Shown here piece by piece: positions 22,315 through 32,524 of a stretch of 64,000 nucleotides of DNA. Positions within the stretch are counted from its first letter, which is position 1, and every line of letters begins with the position of its first letter. Location of the stretch: assembly GCA_029990175.1 (NCBI GenBank), contig JARKIP010000022.1, positions 24,216,001-24,280,000 of the forward strand, in the 5' to 3' direction. Source of the stretch: Petunia secreta. Its lineage: Eukaryota > Streptophyta > Magnoliopsida > Solanales > Solanaceae. The notes under the pieces are model-generated. The model saw nothing but the letters and a program-made list of their open reading frames with translations. It was not told where the DNA came from and did not search any database. A program made the translations under genes and the position numbers.

Positions 22315-23329
22315 TTAGAGCTGAGCAAGGTGGCTAATATCAAAGGGATATGCATCGGTAGGAAGAAGAGCCATGTAAGCACTTGTAGCCGCGACCAAAT
22401 TGGGGGCTTCTGTTGGATGAAAACCATCCCAAAAGTAGTGTGATGCTCTGTCAGTGCATGCAACTCCTCCATATTTGCACATCCCCTTAGATATGACGGT
22501 CGAAGTTTCGCAGCACGGCTCATGTAGATTTGTTATACCTGCAACCAAAGTTATCAACAAGGATAGCAGGTTAATTACTTTTTTTACGTAGTTACCAATT
22601 AGTAATATTTATAATATTACTTTACGATTAATTACCTCATAAGTAACTTGATAGTATAGCTTTAGTTATATTGTAAGTTTACAGAATTTACCACATTGTA
22701 ATATTAGACACGTACTTTGTTTTGACATGTTTAACATACCGATAGATGAAGGATCAATGCTTGTTGAACTTATGTAGATGAAATTTGCGTTCGGCAAGTT
22801 ACTGTTGAGATCATCGATCATAGGTTTAAGCTTGTCAACAAAATCTTGAACTACATTATTTATAGAATTGACACATGCTGAGTCCTTTGTCCCATACATG
22901 TCCATCTCTTCTGGAATACAGCCTATGCCACTTACCCCAAACACTGCAACTTTTCTTGCTCCATAATGGTACAAAGTCTGTATAGTTAACAAGTAACATG
23001 GTATCAGTAGTTCTAACTAGTAATCTGTAAACAAAAAAGATAAATGACAAGAATAAGATGAATGGAAATTCAATTTGTAATACCTTTAATTGTTTTGAGT
23101 ATTGCTGAATTAGTATTGAAGCATACTGTTGGGATGTATACATATGGCTTGATGTGTAGAACTGAGGCATCAAGTAGTTGTTGATGTAATCATTGTTTCC
23201 CATTCCAACAATGTATATACATTTGCTTAGATACTCCTTGGTTAAGGTTTTATTTCCAAGCAAAGTAGACATATGGAGAATAGTCTCTTTATGATTTTTT
23301 AATTGCCTATTCAAGCTAATTCGATCTCC
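22315..23329 (-). CDS. GDSL esterase/lipase, exons 2-4 only
   Basis: Three exons join in frame with GT...AG borders: 23329-23084, 22977-22740 and 22538-22315 (stop TAA). Family knowledge: GDSL (SGNH) hydrolases are usually secreted plant esterases/lipases of about 350-370 residues, with catalytic Ser in block I and Asp/His in block V. Here block III (IVGMGNNDYINNY), KVAVFGVSGIGCIP, the CC motif before the end, and block V (FWDGFHPTEA with Asp and His) are present. The protein ends in the usual HLAQL-like tail. The 235 codons contain no stop. The first exon, with signal peptide and GDSL serine, is absent: nothing from 23330 to 26311 resembles it. The gene is either truncated or its first intron holds the right-hand transposon nest. 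Substrate unknown. Confidence 0.88.
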
Positions 23330-23481
23330 CTGAAAATCCCAGAAAAATTCAATATGAATAAGGACTGATAAAAATGACTGTTTGATATTTTCATGGCAAG
23401 ATATTCTCATGGACCAAGATAATTTATTGACGGGCCAAAAGATGTGAAGAACATAAAGGTCCAGTTATATTTTCTTGGTTA

Positions 23482-23742
23482 CTCCCTCTGTTCCAAAAAG
23501 GATGACATGTTTCGAATTTTGAGAGTCAAACAAATTTATTTTGACCGTAAATTTGAACATATAATCTTTACGTTTTTTGGAACGATATTTATATATTTAG
23601 AAACTACAAAAAAAAAATACTATAAGTCACAATAATTAATAATTCAAAATATTTAAAAGACATATAAAAATATTACGGTCAAAGATAAACTCATTTGACT
23701 CTCAAAATCCGAAACATATCATCTATTGTGGAACGGAGGGAA
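23482..23742. mobile_element. Stowaway-like MITE
   Basis: The 261-bp element has terminal inverted repeats: CTCCCTCTGTTCC at the left and GGAACGGAGGGA at the right, extending inward (GGATGACATGTTTCG against CGAAACATATCATC). TA dinucleotides flank it (23480-23481 and 23743-23744). These are hallmarks of Stowaway MITEs, moved by Tc1/mariner transposases. It lies just upstream of the surviving GDSL exons. Confidence 0.9.
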
Positions 23743-23949
23743 TATGGAATATGAGTTAGTGTGTGGCTACACACTAACCAATGAAAAGATTTCAGCATTG
23801 GAAAGCTCGAAAAGAAAAATTATCAAGCAAGAAGTATTTGGTACTATAAGTTGACAATTTCCAACATACTATTATGAATTTGTCTAAATTATACGATAAT
23901 AAGGTAAAATTTGTAAAAAATTTAGCCCACAACCCTAAATAAAAACTAA

Positions 23950-24410
23950 GCCAGCGGTGCAAAACTCTTTGAAGAGTAGCCAAATTTAGAAAAATCTCGT
24001 ATTTTACAGTAAGATTTTTTAACAAGATTTCAAATTTTAGTATTTTATACTGAGATCACTTAAATATGAATCCCAGTAAAAAATACTGTAATTTTAAACA
24101 TGTTAGTTCAAAACTCGTTTATACTGGGATTTTCTAAATATGAAATCTCAGTGCAAAATATTTGGACGTTAACCATTTTAATTCAAAGTTCAAGTATAAA
24201 ATATTGAAACTTTGCTAAATATAAAGTCTCATTAAAAAATACTGAGATTTTGATATTATTATTATTTATCCAAACTGTATTATCTTATTTAGGGTTGAAC
24301 AACGTTGTTTTACTGAGGTGAGCTGGAGGAACTGCACCTACTAATTGGGACTTTTCCATCCAAATCTATCCCCATAACAAAGTGGCTATATTTTTCTTAA
24401 TTTTGAAGGC
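23950..24410. mobile_element. Second, diverged copy of the foldback-like family
   Basis: It shows the same theme as 20150-20805: AGTAGCCAAATTT at the left against AGTGGCTATATTTTTC at the right, enclosing AT-rich versions of the palindromes (ATACTGGGATTT, CCCAGTAAAAAATACTG, AGTTCAAAACTCG). Much more decayed, ends uncertain. Confidence 0.5.
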
Positions 24411-24706
24411 TCAATTGCAAAAATATGACACGGGAAGCAATGGTTTGCCAAAATGCCCTCAATAATAGTGGTTTAGCAAAACTGCCCTCCATTAGTTTAA
24501 TGAAATTTATTCCGGACGAAAATACCCCTCACAACTAATAAAAAGACCCACACTAGCCTCACCTTCTTTTTCTCCATTCAAATAGTCTCTAAACCCTAAA
24601 AACCTACAACTTTTACAGATTCCTCCATTGAAACAAAGAATCAAGGTTAGATTCCTCCAAATTCCTATTCTTTTACATTCATTTTGGATAACCTTGTAGA
24701 ATATCT
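24411..24706. other. Flank of the hairpin array with repeated TGCCCTC phrases
   Basis: The phrases GCCAAAATGCCCTC and GCAAAACTGCCCTCC occur close together near 24450-24495, followed by a pyrimidine-rich leader (CTTCTTTTTCTCC). No ORF. A comparable purine/CCCTCC arrangement appears inverted on the other side of the array (26090-26290). Confidence 0.4.
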
Positions 24707-25850
24707 ATGAAAAAGATATCTTACACAGACTTCTTGGCAATAGGCACCTTGCACAGACTTCTTGGCAATTGCGAAAACTTTAAGCTCTATTGCAATGGGC
24801 AAATTGTCTCTGGAAGTCTTGGCTATGCAAAGAGTTTAAGCTCTCGTTCAATGGCACCTTACACAGACTTCCCTGGCAATTATCAAGACTTCAAGCTTTA
24901 GTGGCCAACTTGCAAAAGAAAGTCTCTGCAAATCTTGACCTTTGCCAAGACTTTAAGCTCTGGTGCAATGGGCACCTTACAAAGACTTCTTGGCAATTCC
25001 CAAGACTTCAAACCCTGTTGTAGTGGCCAATTTGCAGAGAAAGTCTCTGCAAGTTTTGGCTATTGCCAAGAGTTCAAGCTCTAGTGCGATGGGTACCTTG
25101 CACAGACTTCTTGGCAATTTCCAAGACATCAAGCCCTGTTGCAGTGGATAATCTGCAGAGAAAGTCTCTTTGAGTCTTGGCTATTGCCAAGAGTTCAAGC
25201 TTTGGTGCACGGGCAACTTGCACAGACTTCTTGGCAATTGCAAAGACTTCAAGCCTTGTTGCATTGGGTAATTTGAGAGAAAATCTCCGCAAGTCTTGGT
25301 TATTGCCAAGAGTTCAAGCTCTGGTGTAATGGCCACCTTAACTAGGAAATCAAACTGGAATCCAACACAAGAAAAATAAAAATAAGATTGAATGAAAGTT
25401 ACGAACATCGTCATTAAGAGTCAACTTATCCCTGGATAAATCAAGAAACCAGCTTCTTTTATCAATGGTAACACCACCCAAATGATGTTACCCAATTCTC
25501 TGTAACTTTTGGCAATAGCCAACACTTTAAGGTCGGGTGGAAGAAGGCAACTTGTAGGGGAAGTCTCTGAAAGTATTGGGAGTTGCCAATACTTTACGAT
25601 CTGGTGCAATAGGCAACCTGCATATAAAGTCTCTGCAAGTATTGGTAATAGCCAAGACTTTAAGCTCTATGCAATAGGCAACTTGCAGAGAAAGTCTCTT
25701 CAAGTCTTGGCAATAGCCAAGAATTTAATCTCTGTGCAATAGAGGTTACTTGCAGAGGAAGTCTCTACATTAATGGCAATAGCCAAGACTTTAAGCTCTA
25801 TGCAATGAGCAATAACAATATTGTTATTGCCAATAAGAACCTTAAAATCA
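24707..25850. repeat. Tandem array of alternating hairpin modules
   Basis: Roughly four to five dimeric units of about 120 bp (24730-25340) are followed, after a non-repeat spacer (about 25340-25500), by monomers of about 66-70 bp (25500-25830). Module 1 is TTGCAGAGA-AAG-TCTCTGCAA (25032-25052). Module 2 is CTTGGCAATAGCCAAG (within 25705-25722). They sit back to back in most units, so a transcript from either strand could fold into a row of short stem-loops. Short open frames exist but are interrupted and differ between units. I know no named family matching it. Confidence 0.8.
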
Positions 25851-26311
25851 TCTTAATCAAGCATAAGAAGTAAAAAAAAATTACATAAATGTCAAATTTA
25901 ATTCAACGATCATCAATCAAAATGGAAAAAATATATACAGATAAGTGTATACACAATAATTAAATATAGAAAAAAATAAATACAAATAAAGGATTAGGCA
26001 AAATAAAAATTACATTATAAAATAAATTAAAGAAAAATAATAAAATAAATAAAACTTTCATATTTCTTAAATCTCTCTAGGACATAAAGAAGAAAGAAGG
26101 AAAGGACGGAGGAAGGAGAGAAGGAAAGGAAGGAGAAAAGAGAGAAGGAGACTATTCCATGTGAATTGGATTTAGGCAGGGGCAAAATCGTCCTTTTCTA
26201 TAGTGAGGGATGATGTGGAGGGTATTTACTTAAAACATTTGAAAGTGGGGGTAAATTGGTAAGACCAGTGCTTATGGAGGGTACTACCTGAAAAAGTGAC
26301 TTCTCCACTGA
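25851..26311. other. AT-rich then purine-rich low-complexity flank
   Basis: 25850-26060 is AT-rich with no coding signal. 26085-26150 is an almost pure G/A tract (GAAGGAAAGGA repeats). 26180-26300 holds phrases such as TGGAGGGTA that mirror the left flank of the hairpin array in inverted orientation. No gene is visible. Confidence 0.5.
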
Positions 26312-26851
26312 TGCAACCCAAATGAAGGTCAACCAGACGGAGCGCCTGACCAAGGGCGGAGCGCCCAGCTGCCTTGGTCAGTCACTCCACAAGGCGGAGC
26401 GCCTCACCCAAGCCGGAGCGCCTAGACGTGCTGAATTTTGCCATCTTTTGTATTAACTTCCAAGTTTAGCCCTAAGTGTTCTATTATGTTCCACCTAGCT
26501 GAGGGGCTTTTTAGACATTTATTTGCTTGTAAAAGAGTGCTATAAATACACTCTTCATCATTTATTGCCATTAACTTACACATTGAATACACACATTGAT
26601 GAGAAACACTCTCAAACCTTGTAATTGTTTTGGCTTGAAATCAATTAGAAGAATCCAAGTTGACCTTCAATCCTCCTTGATCATTCTATTTGCAACGGCC
26701 CGGTGTCTCTTGAGGATAGTTGCATTGTGTAGGTTCTACTTGACTCGAGCGAGGGTGTATCGAAACATCGTTCTTCGGTGCTGCCTCGTAAGTTGTTCTT
26801 GTCGCGTCTCACTTTTATCTTTACTTTTATCGCTTCCATGTTTACATTGCA
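26312..26851 (+). repeat. 5' LTR of TE-D
   Basis: About 540 bp; the left edge is uncertain (26312-26323). It matches 58124-58546. It starts with four GGCGGAGCGCC-type palindromes, one group enclosed in a larger inverted repeat (CTGACCAAGG 26346-26355 against CCTTGGTCAG 26372-26381). The right end is TTTACATTGCA. Confidence 0.85.
26541..26548 (+). promoter_or_regulatory. TATA box of TE-D 5' LTR
   Basis: TATAAATA, preceded by AAAAGAGTGC and conserved in the other LTR at 58351-58358. Transcription would start about 30 bp downstream. Confidence 0.7.
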
Positions 26852-26856
26852 TTAGT

Positions 26857-26868
26857 TGGTATCAGAGC
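26857..26868 (+). other. Primer binding site of TE-D (initiator Met-tRNA)
   Basis: TGGTATCAGAGC five bases past the LTR end. Confidence 0.92.
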
Positions 26869-27491
26869 AAGGCTAGGGTGTTGTTTCTACAAACCCTCGG
26901 TTCCTTTTTCGACGTGCTTTATCTTGTTCTTATTCTTGTTCTTGAAAAATTGAAAAAGAACCAAAAAAATTCAAAAGTTGAAAAATCCAAAAATTTGCTA
27001 GTTCTTGTTGGTTGTATCTATTTTGTTGGTGTTAGTTATCGGGGAATATTTGTTGACGTATTCCCGTTGATTGGGTACCATCAAAACACGATTTGAAGTT
27101 GTGAATCAAAATTTATAAAATTAAATCTCTAAAATTGAAATTTACAAAAATTGCTAGAACTTGTTTGTTGTTGTGATTTCTAAGATGTTTGGTATCGAGG
27201 ATTGTTCTATGATGTTAACCCATCGTTTTGATATCCCTATAACATCATTTGGTGTAGCGGTTTGAGAATCGAAATTTTGAATCTCAAAAAGTTTTTTGAA
27301 ACCCTTGAAAAATTTTGCTCAAAATCTTGAATCAAGATCTTTGTTGGTTGTTTGTTGGACAAAATCATTGGGGTTTGTTTGTTATAGCATAAATTGGGTA
27401 TCATTTAAATCGAAAAACGCCTTGAAATCATTGGAAATTTTGCTTGAAAATCGTCAAGAAACGAGTTCTTGACGAACTGGAATAGTGGCCA

Positions 27492-27588
27492 GGCGGACCG
27501 CCCAAGCACTAGGCGCTCCGCCCAGCTCACGATCTGCCCAATTTTTACCAAAATCTAGGCGGACCGCCCACCCTCTAGGCGGACCACC
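27492..27588. repeat. Four leader copies of the GGCGGaCCGCC palindrome
   Basis: Copies lie at 27492-27502, 27512-27522 (GGCGCTCCGCC), 27558-27568 and 27578-27588 (one mismatch), in the untranslated leader between the primer site and gag. The same motif is in both LTRs. Confidence 0.85.
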
Positions 27589-28021
27589 CAGGTCCTGAAG
27601 TGTGTCTAGGTAGTTTGTTTTCTTAGGTTTTCGTATTCCTTTGGTTCCCATTGCTTCCGGTTAGTATTTTGAGAGTAACACTCCTACTTAATTAGTACTA
27701 ACTCATTAAGCGATTAGGGTACCCGTGCCTAGGGGAGAATGGACCTCAAAGAAGACTCATATTTTAATTTTTGCTTCAAGTGCGCACTAAATAGCCTAAC
27801 GTTCATCGAGTCCCATTAACTCCACTTTTCCCCAAGAGTATTTGGTTCTTGTGAATTGGTTTGGTTATCGAGGAAGTTGATCAACTACGAGGAGGCCATT
27901 GATCTCAAGCTTGTGTGAACCTACTCTAACTTGAGTGAACCCCAGCGACGATCAAAAGTGAGGGAGTGCATGAGGACTTTTACTCTAATTTATTTTCTTG
28001 TTTTTTATTGATTGTAGGTAC

Positions 28022-29570
28022 ATGGCGGACGATAAAGTAAAGAATACCATTGAGGTTCCAACCGACGTCTTAGCTAGTCTATTCGACGAGGTGAAGGCTC
28101 TAAACCTCAAAATGGAAGTTTTTAAAAATGAAAGGACCCCGAGTGTCCACAAAGATGCCGGAAAAGGCACAAGTGATGGCTCAACCATGAGATTGGATCA
28201 ATTTGCGGAGCTAACCCGTCGACAACGGTTGAAAGATAAAGCCTTTCTTCGAGAAAGATTGTTGAGCAATCCCCAAGGTGAAGTTCCACTCATGCGGCCC
28301 CGAAGAAATATTGTACCCCTTGAGCAACTTGATGAAGCTCAAGAAGGGGAGGGTCTCGGACTTGGAGAAAATTATGATGATTATGATGCTCCCTATCCAA
28401 ATAGGAGGGCAATGAATGGAGGCTGGGCTATGGATGGAGGTCGTGGGCGAGGTCGAGGACCTCCAAGGGCTTTGTAGGGAGAAACTTGGGATGAGAGTAT
28501 GAGGATGTTGATGACTACTATGGGGGCCAACCGGAGCCAAACCGTGGAGGTCGAGACAACAACATTAATAGTGTGAAGATCACTATCCCACCTTTCAAAG
28601 GGACTAGTGATCCAGAAAATTTTTTTGAGTGGAACGTCCAATTAGAGCGAGTATTTGATAAAAACGACATGTCAGAGGAAAAAAAGCCACATATGTCATT
28701 GCTTCATTTGAGTCGTATGCTTCCACATGGTGGGAATCCGTCAAGAGGTCAATAAGAAGAGTTGGGATGCGAATGAACATTACTTGGGAGGAATTGAAAG
28801 CGGTACTGAGTACCAAATATGTGACACCCAAGTATAGGCAAGAACAACTTAAGAGGCTATATGAGTTGAAACAAGGCTACAAGTCGGTTGATGAGTATTT
28901 CAACGAGTTTGAGAAAAAACGAATGGCCCTTGACATAGAGATCGAAGATGAAGAGCAACCTATCATCCGATTCAAGAACGGCTTGAGCCGGGAGATTGCT
29001 TCTCAATTGAGGCTACGCATCTTTCATTCTCTTAAAGATGTTTGTGATGCCACGCTTGAAGCCGAAAAGTGGCTCAAGAAAGAGAAAGATTCTCGCTATA
29101 GGAGTACTGCTTCTACTCCAATGACTCGACCTAAAGAATGGAAAAGCCCGAACACAAGTGGTGCTAGTGGGAGTCGTGATGTCAAGAAGCCTTTTGAGAA
29201 GGCCACTCCAAGAAGAGACTTCGAAGAAGTGGGAGGTAACTCTAAAATTCAATTAAATACTCCTTCTTCTTCTTCTTTCTATTGTCACAAGTATAAAGGT
29301 TATGGCCACTTTGCTAAAGATTGTCCCACCCGGAAAAAAATGATAATCATGGATGATGGATGGTGTATGAGAAGGAAAGTGAGCCCGAGGGAGAGGTCGT
29401 TAAGGATGGTGAGGTAGTTGAGGAAGAAGATGTGGCAGAGGGTGATGACCCTAGCATGTTCTTAGTGGTACGTCGTAGTTTGAGTGCGATGATGAGAGAG
29501 GAGGAGGTGGATGTGCAAAGGGAGAACTTGTACCGTGCAAAGGGAGAACTTGTTCCATGCTTGATGTAGG
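28022..29570 (+). pseudogene. TE-D gag
   Basis: It begins MADDKVKNTIEVP at 28022, chosen because it follows the leader and opens the long frame. It runs to a TAG at about 28477. Two frameshifts (near 28560 and 28750) follow, within the capsid domain (FKGTSDPENFFEWNVQLERVF, then ITWEELKAVLSTKYVTP and YKSVDEYFNEFEKKR). The zinc knuckle near 29280 reads CHKYKGYGHFAKDC: the second Cys of CX2CX4HX4C is Tyr, so zinc binding is probably lost. A last frameshift leads into an acidic tail (from about 29360). Confidence 0.88.
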
Positions 29571-30210
29571 GTGAAAGGACAAGTGTGCTCCATGATTGTA
29601 GATTCGGGTAGTTGTGCTAATGTGGTGAGTAAAACCTTAGTTTTGCAACTGAAGTTGCCTACCCTTAAATACTCAAACCCCTACCGATTACAATGGTTGA
29701 GTGAATGTTGGGAGTTGAAGGTGGTGAAGCAAGTCTTGATAAAATTCAAAATTGGGAATTATCAAGACGAGCTTATGTTTGATGTAGTGCACATGCAAGC
29801 TTGCCACCTCTTGTTTGGCAGGCCTTTGCAATACGATAGGAGTGTGGTACATGATGGCCGAGGCAACACCTACAAGGCCAAACATGAGGGTAAGAAATAT
29901 GTGCTCAAGCCCTTGACACCTAAACAAGTGAGTGATGATTATAGGTGCACGAGAGAGTTGAGAGAAGCGGCTATGGCTAAGTCCATTGTGGAGACTAAGC
30001 CTTTGGCCGAGGGCCCTACCGCTCCATCTTCTATCACCAATAACAGTTGTGTCATGACGCAATCGGGTGAGTACTTGAGAGGTAATGATGGCACAAAAAT
30101 GCTCATTTGCCTAGTGCACAAAGGAATGGTTCTAAATTCCGATTGTGATTATTTTCCTAACCCTAACCCTTTGCCTAGTTCCGTTGAGAATATTTTGAAC
30201 GTTTTTTAGG
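29571..30210 (+). pseudogene. TE-D aspartic protease and linker
   Basis: VCSMIVDSGSCANVVS carries the active-site DSG. It is followed by the flap and YQDELMFDVVHMQACHLLFGRPLQYDR, typical of gypsy proteases with the second hydrophobic-Gly motif (LLFGRP). About 210 codons are open. It lies between gag and RT as expected, but upstream frameshifts prevent translation as part of the polyprotein. Confidence 0.85.
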
Positions 30211-30212
30211 AC

Positions 30213-31360
30213 ATGCTGCCGGAAGAGATGCCAAGAGAACTTCCTCCTTTGAGGGGGATAGAAAACCAAATTGATTTTGTCCCGGGGTCCCAAATCCCAA
30301 ACAAGCTGGCCTATAGGAGCAATCCCGAGGATAAAAAGGAGTTGCAAAAGCAAGTGGATGAGTTGCTCAACAAATGCTTGGTTCGTGAAAGTTTGAGTCT
30401 GTGTGCCGTATCGGTCATTCTTGTGCCAAGAAAGGTTGGGACATGGTAGTCATGTGTTGATTGCCATGCGTTCAACAAGATAACGGTAAAGTATCGTCAT
30501 TCCATTCCTAGACTTGATGACATGCTTGATGAATTGAGTGGTTCAAGTGTCTTTACCAAGATAGATCTTAGGTCCGGCTTGGCCAAATCCGGATTAAACC
30601 GGGTGATGAGTGGAAAACCGCATTCAAGGCCAAGTTTGGTCTTTATGAATGGTTGGTGATGCCTTTTGGCCTCTCTAACGCACCTAGCACTTTCATGCGG
30701 TTAATGAACCATGTCTTAAAACCGTTTATCAAGAAGTTTTTTGGTCGTCTACTTTGATGATATCTTGATATATAGCAAATCAATAGATGACCATGTGGGC
30801 CACTTGATTAAAGTTCTTGAAGTGCTAAGAGCCGAAAAGCTCTATGCCAATTTTAAAAAGTGTGCCTTTTCTGTTGAAAAGGTTGTCTTTCTTGGTTTTG
30901 TTGTTAGTGCCAATAGCATAGAGGTTGATGAGTCCAAATTTGAAGCCTTTAGAGATTAGCCTACTCCTACTACCATTTCTCATATTAGGAGTTTCCATGG
31001 CCTTGCTAGTTTCTATAGGCGCTTTGTTAGAGGCTTTAGCACCATCGCCGCACCACTCACCGAGTTGGTAAAGAAAGACAAGGCCTCTGTATGGGGGGAG
31101 CCTCAAGAGAAGGCTTTCCAAGAATTGAAAAGTAGGATGAGTACCACCCCGTTGCTGCAATTGCCCTACTTTGGAAAGGAATTTGAGGTTGAATGTGATG
31201 CCTCGGGGTAGGTATAGGGGGTGTTCTCATGCAAGAAGGGAAACACGTTGCCTACTTTAGTGAAAAGTTTAAGGGTGCAACCTTGAATTACTCCACGTAT
31301 GACAAGGAGTTGTATGCCCTTGTGAGAGCTCTAGCTCATTAGAAACACTATCTATGGCCT
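30213..31360 (+). pseudogene. TE-D reverse transcriptase and RNase H
   Basis: The first block runs from 30213: RELPPLRGIENQIDFVPGS, KKELQKQVDELLNKCLVRESLS, a stop, then SIPRLDDMLDELSGSSVFTKIDLRSG. A frameshift follows, then PFGLSNAPSTFMRLMNHVL, another frameshift, then VVYFDDILIYSKSIDDHVGHL at 30741 (polymerase Asp-Asp intact). The connection (SFHGLASFYRRFVRGFSTIAAPL) and RNase H start (FEVECDASG) come next. RNase H is broken by stops (31205, about 31340). Confidence 0.88.
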
Positions 31361-31369
31361 AGGGAATTT

Positions 31370-32524
31370 GTGATCAAGAGTTACCATGCGTCACTCAAGC
31401 ATCTGAGAGGCCAAGAGAAATTGAAAAATAGACATGCCAAGTGGGTGGAATTCATTGAGTCTTTTCCCTATGTAATTCATTACCAGAAGGGAAAGGACAA
31501 TGTTGTAGTCAATGCACTTTCTATGAAGTTCGCCCTTGCTACCACTCTTGCTTCTAGGCTTATGGGTTTTGAAAGTATAAAATTTTTGAATGAACATGAC
31601 CCAAAGCTCAACAGCATTCATGATGCTCTAGTGAGTGGGAAGAGGGTGGAGAAATACCAATGGGTAAATGGCTACATTTTCAAGAATGTGAGAGTATGTG
31701 TCCCCGAATCCTCTTGGAGAGAATTGCTAGTACAAGAAGCACATTATGGGGGTTTGATGGGTCACTTTAGAGTGGATAAGACTATGGCTATTCTTAAAGA
31801 GCAATTCCATTGGCCTAATATGAGGCCTCTTGTGGAACGCTTTTGTAATGCTTGCTTGCATTGCAAAAGGGCTAAGTATAGATCCAACACCCATGGCTTG
31901 TACACTCCTTTGCCCGTACCTACTAGTCCGTGGGTTGATAGTTCTATGGATTTTGTTATGGACTTTCCACGGACTAGGGGAGGACATGATAGTATTTATG
32001 TTGTCATTGATAGGTTCTCCAAAATGGCTCACTTCATTCCGTGTAAAAAGATTAATGATTCACAACATGTAGCTTCTTTGTTTATTGATAACCAGTTAAA
32101 GTTGCATGTGGTGCCTCGCACCATTTTTAGTGATAGGGACTCTAAGTTCCTCAGCCATTTTTGGAAATGCTTGTGGGGTGCTCTTGGCACCAAATTATTG
32201 TTCTCTACGTCCCACCACTCTCAAACCGATGGGCAAACCGAGGTGGTGAACCGAACCATTGGAGCTCTACTTAGAGCCATGGCAAAAGGTAAGCCCAGAA
32301 TTTGGATTGATAAGCTACCACTCATGGAGTTTGCATATAACTGCACTTTGCATAGAATGATTGGGATGACTCCATTTGAGTGTATTTACGGTTTTAATCC
32401 TTTGATTCTACTTGATCTTACCCCTTTTTCAAAGGATGCGGTTGTTGATTTTGAAGGTAAAACTAGGGCCAAGGCATTGCTTGAACTTCTTTCCAAGGTG
32501 AAGAAAAACTTGGAGGAGGCCTAT
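31370..32524 (+). pseudogene. TE-D integrase, N-terminal and core part
   Basis: About 385 codons are open, starting in the RNase H tail (HLRGQEKLKNRHAKWVEFIE). The HHCC zinc region reads HYGGLMGHFRVDKT...CNACLHCKRAK. The catalytic triad is present: Asp in SSMDFVMDF, Asp in FSDRDSKFLSHF, Glu in QTDGQTEVVNRT. The ORF ends artificially a few codons inside TE-E. The C-terminal domain resumes at 57625. It is the best-preserved part of TE-D. Confidence 0.9.
32520..32524. repeat. Left target duplication of TE-E, CCTAT
   Basis: Repeated exactly at 46167-46171. Confidence 0.93.

Noticed and set aside
24707..25742. Several 60-77-codon ORFs on both strands
   Set aside because: Translations of the hairpin array; different units are read in different frames and stops are not avoided.
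26596..27096. 166-codon ORF
   Set aside because: It begins at a non-ATG codon and runs across the TE-D LTR end and the primer binding site; low-complexity, no domain.
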